Part shown: positions 23,191 to 32,713 of the stretch, piece after piece
Position numbering within the stretch: position 1 is the first letter of the stretch
How the letters are laid out: every line of letters starts with the position of its first letter
DNA from: Celeribacter litoreus
Lineage (GTDB): Bacteria; Pseudomonadota; Alphaproteobacteria; Rhodobacterales; Rhodobacteraceae
DNA: 64,000 nucleotides
Assembly: GCF_020165855.1 (NCBI RefSeq)
Contig: NZ_JAIUFY010000008.1
Location: forward strand, 310,001 to 374,000
Reading direction: 5' to 3'
Program-made: the position numbers and the translations under genes
Notes under the pieces: model-generated
What the model was told of the DNA's origin: nothing
The model's database searches: none
The model's input: only the letters and a program-made list of their open reading frames with translations

Positions 23191-23751
23191 TCAGACCTGC
23201 ATGATCTCTTCCTGCTTATGCGCGAGAAGTGCATCAATATCCTTAATATGTTTGTCGGTCAGGTCCTGAACTTCGGATTCCCAGAACTTCTGATCATCGT
23301 CGGACATCCCGTCCTTGTGCTTTTTGATCTGCTGCATGCCGTCCTGACGCACGTTGCGCACGGCAACACGGGCGTGCTCGGCGTATTGGCCTGCGACTTT
23401 GGTCAGCTCGCGACGACGCTCTTCGTTGAGCTCCGGAATCGGCAGCATGATGATCGTGCCATTCAGCTGCGGGTTGATTCCGAGACCGGATTCACGGATC
23501 GCTTTCTCGACTTTGTTGACGAGCGCTTTATCCCACACGTTGATCGTGACCATACGCGGCTCCGGCACGTTCACGGTGCCAACCTGGTTGATCGGCGTCA
23601 TCGCGCCGTAGGCATCGACCATAATCGGCTCAAGCATGGAGCCCGACGCGCGGCCTGTCCGCAGCGAGGCAAATTCGGTGCGCAAATTGCCAATCGCGCC
23701 ATCCATACGTTTTTTGAGGTCGTCAGTATCGAGTTCGAACTCTTCGGACAT
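23191..23751 (-). CDS. frr: Ribosome recycling factor
   Basis: The 186-residue two-domain protein splits post-termination ribosomes together with EF-G. It has [41 protein letters not shown], the [20 protein letters not shown] hinge and the [21 protein letters not shown]-terminal helix. The start at 23751 ([18 protein letters not shown]) has a GAAGGGG-type site. The gap to pyrH is 167 bases, wider than in many relatives. Confidence 0.98.
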   Translation of the reverse strand: MSEEFELDTDDLKKRMDGAIGNLRTEFASLRTGRASGSMLEPIMVDAYGAMTPINQVGTVNVPEPRMVTINVWDKALVNKVEKAIRESGLGINPQLNGTIIMLPIPELNEERRRELTKVAGQYAEHARVAVRNVRQDGMQQIKKHKDGMSDDDQKFWESEVQDLTDKHIKDIDALLAHKQEEIMQV

Positions 23752-23918
23752 GGGTATTTCCCCTTCTTTCACTCGCATTCGATGTTGCTGTGTCAGTGCA
23801 CGGCTCAGGAAGCTGGTCTGATCGTTGCTGCTTTCAATAAGGCACGGGCAGAGGCTTGTATAGCCCTTGCCCGCAGACCGTAATCGGCTCTCTCAGATCT
23901 CGCCCCCGAGCATGCCTG

Positions 23919-24668
23919 TCAGTTGACCAAGGTGTAGGTGCCCTCGCCCGCGAGGATGGAGCGGAACCCGCCCTCTGCGTCGAGCGGGAACACAATCAGC
24001 GGCAGGTTGTTGTCGCGTGCCAGCGCAATGGCGGAGGCGTCCATCACTTTGAGATTCTTGCGCAGGACTTCATCGTAGGACACATGATCATAGCGCTTCG
24101 CGTCCGGGTTGGTTTTCGGGTCCTTGTCGTAGACGCCGTCCACCCCGTTTTTCCCCATAAAGATCGCCTCACAGGCCATCTCGTTCGCACGGAGCGTCGC
24201 AGCAGTGTCGGTGGTGAAATACGGGTTGCCGGTGCCTGCGGCGAAAATACAAATCCGCTTTTTCTCAAGGTGACGCACAGCACGGCGGCGGATGTAGGGT
24301 TCGGCGACCTCGTTCATCGTGATCGCGGAGATCACACGGGTGTGGATACCGAGGCCCTCAAGCGCCGCCTGCATCCCTAGCGCGTTCATAACAGTCGCGA
24401 GCATTCCCATATAGTCGGCCGTCGTGCGCTCCATCCCCTGAGCAGAGCCCTGAAGCCCGCGGAAAATGTTGCCGCCACCGATGACCATACAAATCTCGAC
24501 ACCGAGATCATGGACGGTTTTGACCTCACGCGCGATGCGTTCGACGGTCGGCGGATGCAGGCCAAAGCCCTGATCCCCCATGAGCGCCTCACCTGAGATT
24601 TTCAAAAGCACACGTTTATATTTCGTGGCAGGATGATCCTGTCCCGGCTGGCTGCTCGCGTCAGTCAT
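23919..24668 (-). CDS. pyrH: Uridylate kinase
   Basis: The 249-residue amino-acid-kinase-fold UMP kinase shows [16 protein letters not shown] near residue 17, [49 protein letters not shown] and [19 protein letters not shown]. It makes UDP for nucleic acids and for the sugar nucleotides used by the envelope genes downstream. The start at 24668 (MTDASSQ) is chosen over a longer open frame that lacks similarity. It is divergent from miaA. Confidence 0.97.
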   Translation of the reverse strand: MTDASSQPGQDHPATKYKRVLLKISGEALMGDQGFGLHPPTVERIAREVKTVHDLGVEICMVIGGGNIFRGLQGSAQGMERTTADYMGMLATVMNALGMQAALEGLGIHTRVISAITMNEVAEPYIRRRAVRHLEKKRICIFAAGTGNPYFTTDTAATLRANEMACEAIFMGKNGVDGVYDKDPKTNPDAKRYDHVSYDEVLRKNLKVMDASAIALARDNNLPLIVFPLDAEGGFRSILAGEGTYTLVN

Positions 24669-24801
24669 GAGGTGTCCCCGATCTGAATGGTGTTTTGAGG
24701 CAAAATGATCGAATTTTGCGTCAGGTTCAATGCAAGGAATTTGGATTTTTTCCCCTTTACCCCTCTGGACAACTGCGCTTGTGCGTGCCACCCGCGAAAG
24801 T

Positions 24802-25689
24802 ATGGCTCTTCCGCATGACATATCCGCCGAGTTGCCCGTGTTGATTGCGGGTCCGACTGCCTCGGGAAAATCCGCGCTCGCGCTCGAGATCGCGGAGACA
24901 CAGGGCGGTGTGATTGTGAATGCGGATGCACTGCAGGTCTTTGAAAATTGGCGTGTTTTGACCGCGCGCCCCTCTGAGGAAGACGATGCACGCGCGCCGC
25001 ATCGCCTTTACGGGCATGTCGCCGGAGACGCGTTTTATTCCGTCGGTCACTGGCTTCGCGATGTCACGCAGTTTCTCTCCGGCGGCGCACGTCCGATCAT
25101 TGTCGGCGGCACGGGGCTTTATTTCACGGCGCTGACCGAAGGCCTCGTGGAGATCCCCGAAACACCGAGTGAAATCCGTGCTGAGGCGGACGCGCGGCGC
25201 GAGGTGGACGGCGATCATGCGGGCCTCTTGGCCGAACTCGACGCCGAAGACCCGCAAACGGCGGGCAAAATCGATCGCCTGAACCCCATGCGCGTCCAGC
25301 GGGCGTGGGAAGTGCTGCGCGCCACAGGTCGCGGTCTCGCTGCATGGCAAGCCGATACCCCGCCCCCGCTTCTGCCCCTCAAGGACTGTCAGCCTTATGT
25401 GATGGATGCGGACAAAGAGTGGCTCAACGAACGCATCGCGCGGCGATTCGGGTTAATGCTTGAACAGGGTGCATTGGAAGAGGCAGAGGCCAATTTGCCG
25501 ACATGGGACCCGAAAGCGCCCTCCTCCAAGGCGATTGGCGCCCCCGAATTGATCGCGTATCTGCGGGGAGACCTCACGCTTGAGGCCGCCCAAGAGGCCG
25601 CAACCATCGCAACACGGCAATATGCGAAGCGCCAACGCACATGGTTTAGAGCGCGAATGAAGGCCTACCACAAGATATCGCTGCCCTAA
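24802..25689 (+). CDS. miaA: tRNA dimethylallyltransferase MiaA
   Basis: The 295-residue enzyme isopentenylates A37 in tRNAs reading codons that start with U. The P-loop GPTASGKSA is near residues 17-25, followed by [36 protein letters not shown] and the [15 protein letters not shown] segment. The C-terminal half has [17 protein letters not shown] and [13 protein letters not shown]. The ribosome site is weak (GCGAAAG), and the frame is open upstream to 24730, so the exact start is less sure than the identity. It shares the 133-base gap with pyrH. Confidence 0.94.
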   Translation: MALPHDISAELPVLIAGPTASGKSALALEIAETQGGVIVNADALQVFENWRVLTARPSEEDDARAPHRLYGHVAGDAFYSVGHWLRDVTQFLSGGARPIIVGGTGLYFTALTEGLVEIPETPSEIRAEADARREVDGDHAGLLAELDAEDPQTAGKIDRLNPMRVQRAWEVLRATGRGLAAWQADTPPPLLPLKDCQPYVMDADKEWLNERIARRFGLMLEQGALEEAEANLPTWDPKAPSSKAIGAPELIAYLRGDLTLEAAQEAATIATRQYAKRQRTWFRARMKAYHKISLP

Positions 25690-25814
25690 GCAGGGATCGC
25701 GGACACATTACAAATACAACATACCTCATTGAAAAGACGATATTTTCTTTGACAGATTGCCGCTCATGGTTACGGTTTTGACGAAGTTGGACAAACCGAA
25801 CAAGAACGAGTGCG

Positions 25815-26768
25815 ATGAGCGACACGCCTTTCCGTCAAATATTCAAAACCATGCCCCTGGGCGAAATGACTGATACAGCGCCTCAGGCCAAAACACCTGT
25901 AAAGGCGCGGGCCAAAGCTCCGAAACCCTCCTCACAAGCATCCCGGCCAAAGGCAAAGATCACCGAGATCCCGCAGCAGGCGGATTACCGTGTTCTGCCG
26001 CTCGGTCGTGGCACGGGCGCGCTTTCTCCGGCGATGAAATGGCGGACCGAAGCGATGCGCAGCCACCGCAGCCCGTCTTTCCTCTGGTTCACCCGTGGGC
26101 AAGGACGGATCACCGTCTCCGGTGTGACGCGTGGATTCGGGCCGCATAACCTCATCTACCTTCCGACCCGCACCATGTATGGCTTTGAACCGGTCGGACA
26201 GGTCATGGGGTATCGGGTCCACCTGCCCGACGATCCGGCGCTCTACCTACCCGAAGAACCGCTCCACATGCGGTTCCGCGAGGTGATCCAGCAAAACGAG
26301 ATCACAGGCCTGATCGAAACCCTTCAAAAAGAGATTGAAAGCGACCGTCCGGGACGTGAGCGCGCGATGGCGCTTCATGGTGGGATGATTTCTCTGTGGC
26401 TAGAGCGACAAATCTCGATCATGCCGGAGTATGACCTGACTCCCGACGCCTCGCGCCGGATTGCGGCGGCGTTTACGTCGCTCGTCGAAAGCGAACTGGA
26501 TGCGTCGCTGGGCGTGTCGCATTTCGCGCATCAGCTTGGCGTCACGCCGACGCACTTGTCGCGGGCGTGTAATATCGCCTGCGGGCGGTCGGCCTCAGCG
26601 ATCCTCGCAGACCGCCTGCACTATGAAGCGCGTCGGATGTTGGCGGAGACGGATTTACCGATCAAGGACGTGGCCGAAAAGCTAGGATTTCAGTCTGCGG
26701 CCTATTTCTCGCGCGCGTTTCACAAGCACACAGGCCTCTCACCGCGAGAGTTTCGTCAATCTGCGTGA
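25815..26768 (+). CDS. AraC-family transcriptional regulator
   Basis: The 317-residue protein has two parts after a ~60-residue Lys/Ala/Pro/Gln-rich tail. A cupin-type sensing domain (about 70-190) contains SPSFLWFTRGQGRITVSGVTRGF and PHNLIYLPTRTMYGFEP. A C-terminal AraC DNA-binding domain (about 215-317) has two helix-turn-helices, including GVTPTHLSRACN and DLPIKDVAEKLGFQSAAYFSRAFHKHTGLSPREFRQ. The ligand and targets are unknown; the neighbours give no clear hint. It is convergent with the lytic transglycosylase gene, with two bases between the stops. Confidence 0.88.
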   Translation: MSDTPFRQIFKTMPLGEMTDTAPQAKTPVKARAKAPKPSSQASRPKAKITEIPQQADYRVLPLGRGTGALSPAMKWRTEAMRSHRSPSFLWFTRGQGRITVSGVTRGFGPHNLIYLPTRTMYGFEPVGQVMGYRVHLPDDPALYLPEEPLHMRFREVIQQNEITGLIETLQKEIESDRPGRERAMALHGGMISLWLERQISIMPEYDLTPDASRRIAAAFTSLVESELDASLGVSHFAHQLGVTPTHLSRACNIACGRSASAILADRLHYEARRMLAETDLPIKDVAEKLGFQSAAYFSRAFHKHTGLSPREFRQSA

Positions 26769-26770
26769 TC

Positions 26771-27400
26771 TTATGATCCGTAGATGACTTCGACGTAATT
26801 CATCGTCTCTTTGTACGGAGGCACACCGTTGTATTTTTCAACGGCGAGCGGTCCGGCGTTATAGGCCGCGAGCGCGAGCCGCCAGTTGCCGAATTTGTTG
26901 TACATCATCCGCAAATACCGCGCCCCGCCTTCGAGGTTCTGGTGCGGATCGTTCGGGTTGACCTGCAAGAGGCGCGCTGTATCGGGCATCAGTTGCGCCA
27001 AGCCATAGGCCCCCGCATGCGACCGCGCTGTCGGGTTCCAGCCGCTCTCCTGCTGCACGAGGCGCAGGAAGAGATCAGTCGGCACACCGTGTTTACGCGC
27101 CATGGCTTCCGCGACGGGCAGGTATTCGCCCTTGTAAGCGCCGTTATACGCGGGGCTGATCCCGTCCGCTCCAAACCGCTCCGGCTTGAGCGCGTAGGCA
27201 TTGGAGTATTGATCCGCCGCGCGTCCGTCGAGCACATCGAGCTGGGATGCAAAGAGATCAACGCGGTTTCGCGAGGAAAACAAATCTTCGGCGACCGTCG
27301 CAGTGCCCAACAGGGCCAGACCCGCTGCCAAAATCCCGAGATGCACAAATTTCCGGTATCCGGAACCGATGGGGGCCGTGTGACGCGAAAAACAACTCAT
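26771..27400 (-). CDS. Lytic murein transglycosylase (SLT family)
   Basis: The 209-residue protein has an N-terminal hydrophobic export signal (about 20-37) and a C-terminal SLT/goose-lysozyme-type domain. The catalytic glutamate E118 lies in [16 protein letters not shown], followed by [38 protein letters not shown] and [17 protein letters not shown]. Such enzymes cleave the glycan strands of peptidoglycan with 1,6-anhydro ends. It is divergent from ssb. Confidence 0.92.
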   Translation of the reverse strand: MSCFSRHTAPIGSGYRKFVHLGILAAGLALLGTATVAEDLFSSRNRVDLFASQLDVLDGRAADQYSNAYALKPERFGADGISPAYNGAYKGEYLPVAEAMARKHGVPTDLFLRLVQQESGWNPTARSHAGAYGLAQLMPDTARLLQVNPNDPHQNLEGGARYLRMMYNKFGNWRLALAAYNAGPLAVEKYNGVPPYKETMNYVEVIYGS

Positions 27401-27554
27401 TGTAGGAAGCCACTCGATTGTTACGCGCGCACTTTAGCCCGCTTGGTCAAACATTCCAAGTCTCTGCGCCGGATCAGCGGAGTTTTGCCTTGCGACCCCT
27501 GCCCGATGAGTGGTGTAAGGAGGATCAACAGGGAATCTCGATGGAGTAGAACGT

Positions 27555-28061
27555 ATGGCCGGTTCGGTGAACAAAGTCATCCTCGTGGGCAATCTGGGCG
27601 CGGACCCCGAAGTGCGCACGTTCCAGAACGGCGGCAAAGTGTGCAACCTGCGCATTGCAACCTCTGAGAACTGGAAAGACCGCAACACAGGCGAACGCCG
27701 CGAGCGCACCCAGTGGCACACGGTCGCAATCTTTTCCGAGCCGCTCGCCCGCACCGCAGAGCAATATCTACGCAAGGGCTCGAAAGTGTACATTGAGGGT
27801 CAACTTGAGACCCGCAAATGGCAGGACCAACAGGGCAATGACCGCTACTCGACCGAGGTCGTTCTCCGTCCCTACACCTCGACCATGGTGATGCTCGACG
27901 GCCGTGGCGAAGGCGGCGGTGGTGGCAGCTACGGTGGTGGCAGCGGTGGCGGTTATGGCGGTGGCTATGACCAAGGCCCGTCCGGCGGCTACGATCAGGG
28001 TGGCGGCGGCTACGGCGGCGGTTCGCGCCCGGCCCTCGACGACGACGAAATCCCGTTCTGA
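27555..28061 (+). CDS. ssb: Single-stranded DNA-binding protein
   Basis: The 168-residue protein has an N-terminal OB fold (about 1-115: [46 protein letters not shown]). A Gly/Tyr/Gln-rich linker (about 118-157) follows, and it closes with the acidic partner-binding tip DDDEIPF. It coats single-stranded DNA in replication and repair. A GGAG site is eight bases before the ATG. A strong terminator follows 23 bases after the stop, so it is monocistronic. No clear LexA box was seen in front of it. Confidence 0.97.
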   Translation: MAGSVNKVILVGNLGADPEVRTFQNGGKVCNLRIATSENWKDRNTGERRERTQWHTVAIFSEPLARTAEQYLRKGSKVYIEGQLETRKWQDQQGNDRYSTEVVLRPYTSTMVMLDGRGEGGGGGSYGGGSGGGYGGGYDQGPSGGYDQGGGGYGGGSRPALDDDEIPF

Positions 28062-28083
28062 GATCGAACAACAGATGACAGGA

Positions 28084-28110
28084 AAGCCCCCGATTTTCGG
28101 GGGTTTTTCT
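28084..28110 (+). terminator. Rho-independent terminator after ssb
   Basis: CCCCCGA pairs with TCGGGGG (28087-28093 with 28097-28103) around a very short TTT loop, followed by five T's and further T-rich sequence. Confidence 0.88.
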
Positions 28111-28246
28111 TTGTTCACTGACGTGATCCGGCGCTCAACCTGTCCCAAAGAACAACGCCTAACCCTCCGTTTTCCCGCCGAAATGTGCTATACTCTCAAT
28201 TAGCGCGTCGCCGCTGGGGAGAGGGGGCGCGGATGAACATATGGAT

Positions 28247-28256
28247 GGGGGGGGGG
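28247..28256 (+). repeat. G10 homopolymer just before the stress-protein start
   Basis: Ten consecutive G residues occupy the ribosome-site position, ending five bases before the ATG at 28261. An ATG at 28241 is out of frame by 20 bases. One extra G would bring it into frame and add seven residues. Confidence 0.9.
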
Positions 28257-28260
28257 AGCC

Positions 28261-29085
28261 ATGGACAGAATTCTTGTCGCCAGTGATCTTTCGAGCCGCT
28301 CGGATAGAGCCGTGGAGCGGGCAGTTCAGCTTGCGGAACGGCACGGGGCAAAGATCATCCTGATGCACGTGATAGACGACGATTTGCCTGCGGCGATGGT
28401 CACACGCACAAGGGCGACGGCGGAGGAAATTCTGGCAGATATCCGTACGTCGGAACGGATGCCAGAGAACACCGAAGTCGTCGTTGAAACCGGTGATCCG
28501 GTGACAGCCGTTGTCGATCTGGCGGAGGCCGCGCAGGTCGATCTGGTGATCATGGGCACACACCGCCCGCGACCGTTCTGGGACATATTCTCTGGCACAT
28601 CGGTGGAGCGGGTCGTGCGCGCCCTTCATCGTCCGGTTCTGGTTGTTGTCGCACCCGTCGCCGCGCCCTATCGCGAAATGATCTGCGGGATTGACCTGTC
28701 GCCCTCCTGCCTCGCGGCTGCGCGTGTCGCGCGCGCGGTCGCGCCGGAGGCAAATCTGCGGACAATCCACGCCGTTCATATCCCGTATCGCGGCATGTTG
28801 GCGCGCGACGCCACGGCAAAACAGCTCGCGCCATTTGTTCATGACGCCCAACTCCGTCTCGATGAGTGGTGGAAATCCGCCGCGGTGCCCGAAGGCCTCG
28901 CCAAACCAACAGTGACGGCGGCGAGCGTGCAGGATCTCTTTGAGGAGACCCGACGAACACACGAGGGGGATCTTTACGTTCTCGGCGCGCATGGCCGTTC
29001 GCCGCTGTCGCCCACCTTGCTCGGCAGCTTTACCGAAGAGCAGATCAGGACGCCCAAAACAGACCTCCTGATCGTGCGCGGATAG
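28261..29085 (+). CDS. Tandem universal stress protein
   Basis: The 274-residue protein has two UspA-type domains. The first (about 1-140) begins MDRILVASDLSSRSDRAVERA and ends with the ATP-loop-like VIMGTHRPRP...SVERVVRALHRPVLVV. The second (about 145-274) begins MICGIDLSPSC and ends LYVLGAHGRSPLS...LLIVRG; its nucleotide-binding loop is less typical. Usp proteins help survival under starvation and stress by mechanisms that are poorly defined. It is unusual in having a G10 tract in its ribosome-binding region. It is convergent with aroB. Confidence 0.9.
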   Translation: MDRILVASDLSSRSDRAVERAVQLAERHGAKIILMHVIDDDLPAAMVTRTRATAEEILADIRTSERMPENTEVVVETGDPVTAVVDLAEAAQVDLVIMGTHRPRPFWDIFSGTSVERVVRALHRPVLVVVAPVAAPYREMICGIDLSPSCLAAARVARAVAPEANLRTIHAVHIPYRGMLARDATAKQLAPFVHDAQLRLDEWWKSAAVPEGLAKPTVTAASVQDLFEETRRTHEGDLYVLGAHGRSPLSPTLLGSFTEEQIRTPKTDLLIVRG

Positions 29086-29087
29086 GC

Positions 29088-30203
29088 TTAGCCGTCCAAT
29101 CCGTCCTGAATGACCTTGAGGACCGCCTCGCGCGGCACATCTGCGGTCACGAAGGCCTCACCGATCCCGCGTGCGAGGATAAAGCGGAGTTGGCCGTCGA
29201 CGACTTTTTTGTCCTGCGACATCATATCGACGAGCGTCTCGGCGGATGGAAGATTACCCGGAATATCCGTGAGATCGCACTTCATCCCCATCGCCTTGAG
29301 ATGCGCACGAACACGACTTGGCGCCTCTTGGGAGCACAGGCCCAGACGGGACGACAGTTCAAACGCAAGCGCGCAGCCAATGGCAACGCCCTCACCATGG
29401 AGGAGGCGATCGCCATATCCGGTCGCGGATTCGAGGACGTGGCAGAAGGTATGACCGAGGTTTAGAAGCGCGCGATCCCCCTGCTCCGTCTCGTCTCGCT
29501 CGACAATGTCGGCTTTCATCTGGACAGACCACCGCACGGCCTCTGTCCGGAGTTCCATGTCACCTGCGGCGAGTGCGGGGCCGTTCACTTCGAGCCATTC
29601 AAAGAAGCTCTCGTCGCCCAAGAGGCCGTATTTCTGCACCTCGCCATACCCCGCGAGGAAATCGCGTTGGGTCAGCGTGCCAAGAATGGAAATATCGGCG
29701 AGCACGAGCGACGGCTGGTGGAACGCACCGATGAGGTTCTTCCCCTGAGGCGCGTTGATGCCTGTCTTACCGCCCACAGAGCTATCGACCTGCGCGAGGA
29801 GTGTCGTCGGGATCTGCACGAACCGGACCCCGCGGCGCAAAACGGCGGCGGCAAATCCGGCGAGATCACCGATCACCCCACCGCCAAATGCGACAACGAT
29901 GTCCTTGCGCTCGCATTTCTCCTCGAGGAGCCATTCGACGGCACGGGTGAATTGCGGCCAGGCCTTCGTCGTCTCACCTGCCGGAAGCGCGAGGGACACC
30001 ATATCAATACCGTCGGCGGCCAAACCTGCCTCGAGCGCATTAAGGTGAAGCGCGGCAACGGTTTCGTCCGTCAGAACGAACACCTTTTTCTTTTTCCCCA
30101 AGAGCGGCGCGATATGAGCACCCGCCTCCGCAACAAGACCTGCCCCGATGCGCACATCATAGGCGCGGTCCCCCAAAGGCACATGCACGGTCGTATAGCT
30201 CAT
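29088..30203 (-). CDS. aroB: 3-dehydroquinate synthase
   Basis: The 371-residue NAD- and metal-dependent enzyme makes the shikimate-pathway ring. Motifs include FVLTDETVAALHL, FGGGVIGDLAGFAAAVLRRGVRF, QIPTTLLAQVDSSVGGKTGIN and the metal-binding RALLNLGHTFCHVLE and LLHGEGVAIGCALA. The ATG at 30203 is chosen because a GGAG site lies five bases before it. A GTG at 30209 would overlap the aroK stop (GTGA) but sits inside that site. aroK and aroB form an operon. Confidence 0.97.
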   Translation of the reverse strand: MSYTTVHVPLGDRAYDVRIGAGLVAEAGAHIAPLLGKKKKVFVLTDETVAALHLNALEAGLAADGIDMVSLALPAGETTKAWPQFTRAVEWLLEEKCERKDIVVAFGGGVIGDLAGFAAAVLRRGVRFVQIPTTLLAQVDSSVGGKTGINAPQGKNLIGAFHQPSLVLADISILGTLTQRDFLAGYGEVQKYGLLGDESFFEWLEVNGPALAAGDMELRTEAVRWSVQMKADIVERDETEQGDRALLNLGHTFCHVLESATGYGDRLLHGEGVAIGCALAFELSSRLGLCSQEAPSRVRAHLKAMGMKCDLTDIPGNLPSAETLVDMMSQDKKVVDGQLRFILARGIGEAFVTADVPREAVLKVIQDGLDG

Positions 30204-30205
30204 GG

Positions 30206-30748
30206 TCACTCCTTCAGAATTCCGCCGTGGTCCCGTAGGGCCGCGATGACCTTATCAGCCATTCCGTCAACGGACAGTCCGGGCTCAGCCTGAACAGTCA
30301 CACCGGCCTGCGCGTAAAACGGAGTACGTGCCTCGGCCAGTTCCTTGAGCGTTTCATAGGGGTTGGCGGTATGCAGCAACGGTCGGGTTGTCTTGTGTTT
30401 CACACGGTTCCAGAGAATTTCGATGTCGGCCTGAAGCCAGACAGCAATCCCCTTTTCCGCAATCATGTCACGATTGGTGCCGGAGAGGAACGCGCCACCT
30501 CCAGTGGACAACACCGCGCGCTCATCTTCGAGCAAGCGTCCGATGACCTCGGTTTCCCGACGACGGAAGAATGCTTCACCGTCCCGCTCGAAAATTTCGG
30601 CAATGGTGCGATCCGCTGCTTGTTCGATCTCGTGATCGGAGTCGAGAAATGGCACGCCGAGTTTCGCCGCGAGAGCCTTGCCCACAGCGGTTTTCCCTGC
30701 GCCCATCATCCCCACAAGGGCTATTGTCTTATTCAGGCCTTTCGCCAT
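30206..30748 (-). CDS. aroK: Shikimate kinase
   Basis: The 180-residue P-loop kinase phosphorylates shikimate at the 3-position. The ATP-binding GMMGAGKTAVGKAL is near residues 12-25, then DSDHEIEQAADRTIAEIFERDGEA, STGGGAFLS and KHKTTRPLL of the substrate lid. The start at 30748 (MAKGLNKTIALVG) has an AGAGGA site but close spacing; an ATG at 30772 would add eight residues and is also possible. It sits immediately upstream of aroB. Confidence 0.95.
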   Translation of the reverse strand: MAKGLNKTIALVGMMGAGKTAVGKALAAKLGVPFLDSDHEIEQAADRTIAEIFERDGEAFFRRRETEVIGRLLEDERAVLSTGGGAFLSGTNRDMIAEKGIAVWLQADIEILWNRVKHKTTRPLLHTANPYETLKELAEARTPFYAQAGVTVQAEPGLSVDGMADKVIAALRDHGGILKE

Positions 30749-30992
30749 TGTCCTCTTCGCGGATCCGTCCATGCAAATCCGTTCCCCCGTCCGTCTTCGC
30801 GCCGCACACTGACGCGACACGCGCGGCAAATTCCTGCCGACGAAAATTTGACCCCTTCAATGGCGTGATCTCTCGGAAAATGCCATATATAAATTGCAGA
30901 AATGATGAAAACCGTTCTCATTGAAGGAACGGAGAAATAGACAAAGACCCGCCCAAAGCGTGACTTAAGGGCGTGAATGGAGGCAGTTTACC

Positions 30993-31130
30993 GTGCGAAA
31001 GTTCCTTTTCCGGCTCATCGCCATTCTTATTCTTCTCGGAATCATCGGCTTTATCGGCTTTGCCTACGTCGGCGATCTGTCGCCGGATCGCGCCGAGGAA
31101 CGTGTGCCCGTGACGATCGAAGTGAAATGA
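30993..31130 (+). CDS. 45-residue membrane protein at head of the xerD operon
   Basis: A GTG start with GGAGG nine bases upstream opens a frame encoding RKFLFRL, one hydrophobic helix (IAILILLGIIGFIGFAYVG) and a soluble tail (DLSPDRAEERVPVTIEVK). It probably sits in the inner membrane with its tail outside. The stop overlaps the next start by four bases (ATGA), which strongly supports translation. I know of no named family, though its position argues for a shared role with the exported protein that follows. Confidence 0.75.
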   Translation: MRKFLFRLIAILILLGIIGFIGFAYVGDLSPDRAEERVPVTIEVK

Positions 31131-32713
31131 GCCAACGCCGTCCGTCCCCGCGCCTGTTCCTGCGCGCGCTCCTCTTGTCCACGGCCTGCCTCTATGGCGC
31201 GGGCCTTACGGCGGCGAGCGCGCAGAGCACCGACGAGAGACCGCTGTCGGCAATTGACTGGCTCTCCGATACGCTCGACACCCCGCGCGAGGACCCGAAC
31301 CTTGGGACCGAGAGCGACATCGCAACGAGTGCGCTGCCCGAGGATGTGACGGTCTCTCCGCTTGAGGCACCCGGACCGGATGCGACGGGGCTTTTGCCCT
31401 CTTCTGTGACAGGCTTTCCACGCGCACTCTGGGGCGCCTCGACCGCGACCGATCTCGCGCGGCGGATCACAATGATCTCCACACGCACGGATCTGTTGCC
31501 GGCCTCGCGGCGTCTGCTAAACACATTGATCCTCGCCGAACTTGATCCGCCGCTACAATCCGACCGCGATGGGCGCCTGTTTCTGGCTCGTATCGACGCT
31601 TTGCTTGCGCAAGGGTTGCTCGACGAGGCGGATTCTATGCTGAACCTCGCGGGCTCGACATCGCCGGAAATTTTCCGGCGGTCTTTCGATACCAAATTGC
31701 TCTTGGGGACCGAGAACGAGGCCTGTCGCACGCTCAACACCACCCCCGGTCTGTCTCCGACTTTGTCCGCCCGCATCTTCTGCCTCGCACGGGCGGGAAA
31801 ATGGGAGGCCGCTGCCCTCACCCTCGAAAGCGGCGAAGCCCTCGGCCTCATCCGTCAGGATCAAGGCGATCTGATCGCACGCTTTCTCGATCCCGAACTG
31901 TTCGAGGGCGAGCCATCGCTCAGAATTCCAGAACACCCGACGCCGCTCACCTTCCGCCTCATGGAGGCCATCGGGGAACCGCTCCCGACAAACGGCCTCC
32001 CGCTTGCCTTCGCACAGAGCGATCTGCGGGCAACCTCCGGCTGGAAAGCGCGGGCGACTGCCGCGGAGCGTCTTGCGCGCGTCGGCGCACTTTCACCAAA
32101 CCGCTGGCTCGGGATTTGGTCCGAACATCTTCCCGCCGCCTCCGGTGGCATTTGGGACAGGATCGATGCGCTTCAAAGTTTTGAGACGGCGCTCAACTCC
32201 GGAGATACTGCGCAGCTTTCCGAAGAACTGCCAAAGGTCTGGGACGCCATGAGCGCGGCAGGGCTACAAACCGTCTTCGCCGAGGCCTTCGCGAAATCGC
32301 TCGCAACACAGTCCCTTGATGAAGCCGCCTCAGAGATCGCCTTTGAAATTGCGCTCCTGTCCCCCGACTATGAACGAATTGCGCTCTCCTGGCCGCACCC
32401 GCTCACCCGTGATCAGACCTTCCTGCACGGTATCGCGACAGGCAACATTCCGACGCAGCGCCCGTCAACTGATGTCGCGCGCGCCATCGCGCAGGGATTT
32501 ATCGAAGAGGGCATCCCGGTGAGGCTCTCGACCCTCGTGTCTGAGCGTCGCCTTGGTGAGGCAATTCTGCGTGCCATTGAACTGCTCGAAGGCGGGGCTG
32601 CCGGTGATCTTGACGAACTCTCAGACGCGATCCAATTCTTCCGCGCCATCGGACTTGAGGCCACGGCACGGCGGGCGTCTCTCGAACTGTTGCTTTTGGA
32701 GCGTCGTGGATGA
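31127..32713 (+). CDS. Exported protein of unknown function
   Basis: The 528-residue product starts inside the previous gene (ATGA) and has a signal peptide (about residues 1-32, ending TAASAQS). The mature part is mostly alpha-helical, with repeating helix pairs rich in Leu/Ala (for example RLARRITM, LLPASRRLLNTLILAELDPPL, RIDALLAQGLLDEADSMLNLAG). This resembles a TPR- or SEL1-like solenoid without clear consensus repeats. I do not recognise the family. The stop overlaps the xerD start (ATGA), so the three genes are translationally coupled. An envelope role is likely only because of the export signal. Confidence 0.75.
   Translation: MSQRRPSPRLFLRALLLSTACLYGAGLTAASAQSTDERPLSAIDWLSDTLDTPREDPNLGTESDIATSALPEDVTVSPLEAPGPDATGLLPSSVTGFPRALWGASTATDLARRITMISTRTDLLPASRRLLNTLILAELDPPLQSDRDGRLFLARIDALLAQGLLDEADSMLNLAGSTSPEIFRRSFDTKLLLGTENEACRTLNTTPGLSPTLSARIFCLARAGKWEAAALTLESGEALGLIRQDQGDLIARFLDPELFEGEPSLRIPEHPTPLTFRLMEAIGEPLPTNGLPLAFAQSDLRATSGWKARATAAERLARVGALSPNRWLGIWSEHLPAASGGIWDRIDALQSFETALNSGDTAQLSEELPKVWDAMSAAGLQTVFAEAFAKSLATQSLDEAASEIAFEIALLSPDYERIALSWPHPLTRDQTFLHGIATGNIPTQRPSTDVARAIAQGFIEEGIPVRLSTLVSERRLGEAILRAIELLEGGAAGDLDELSDAIQFFRAIGLEATARRASLELLLLERRG

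Noticed and set aside
27481-27554. Possible LexA box before ssb
   Set aside because: Only a single GAAC half-site was found, without a partner at the seven-base spacing used in alphaproteobacteria.
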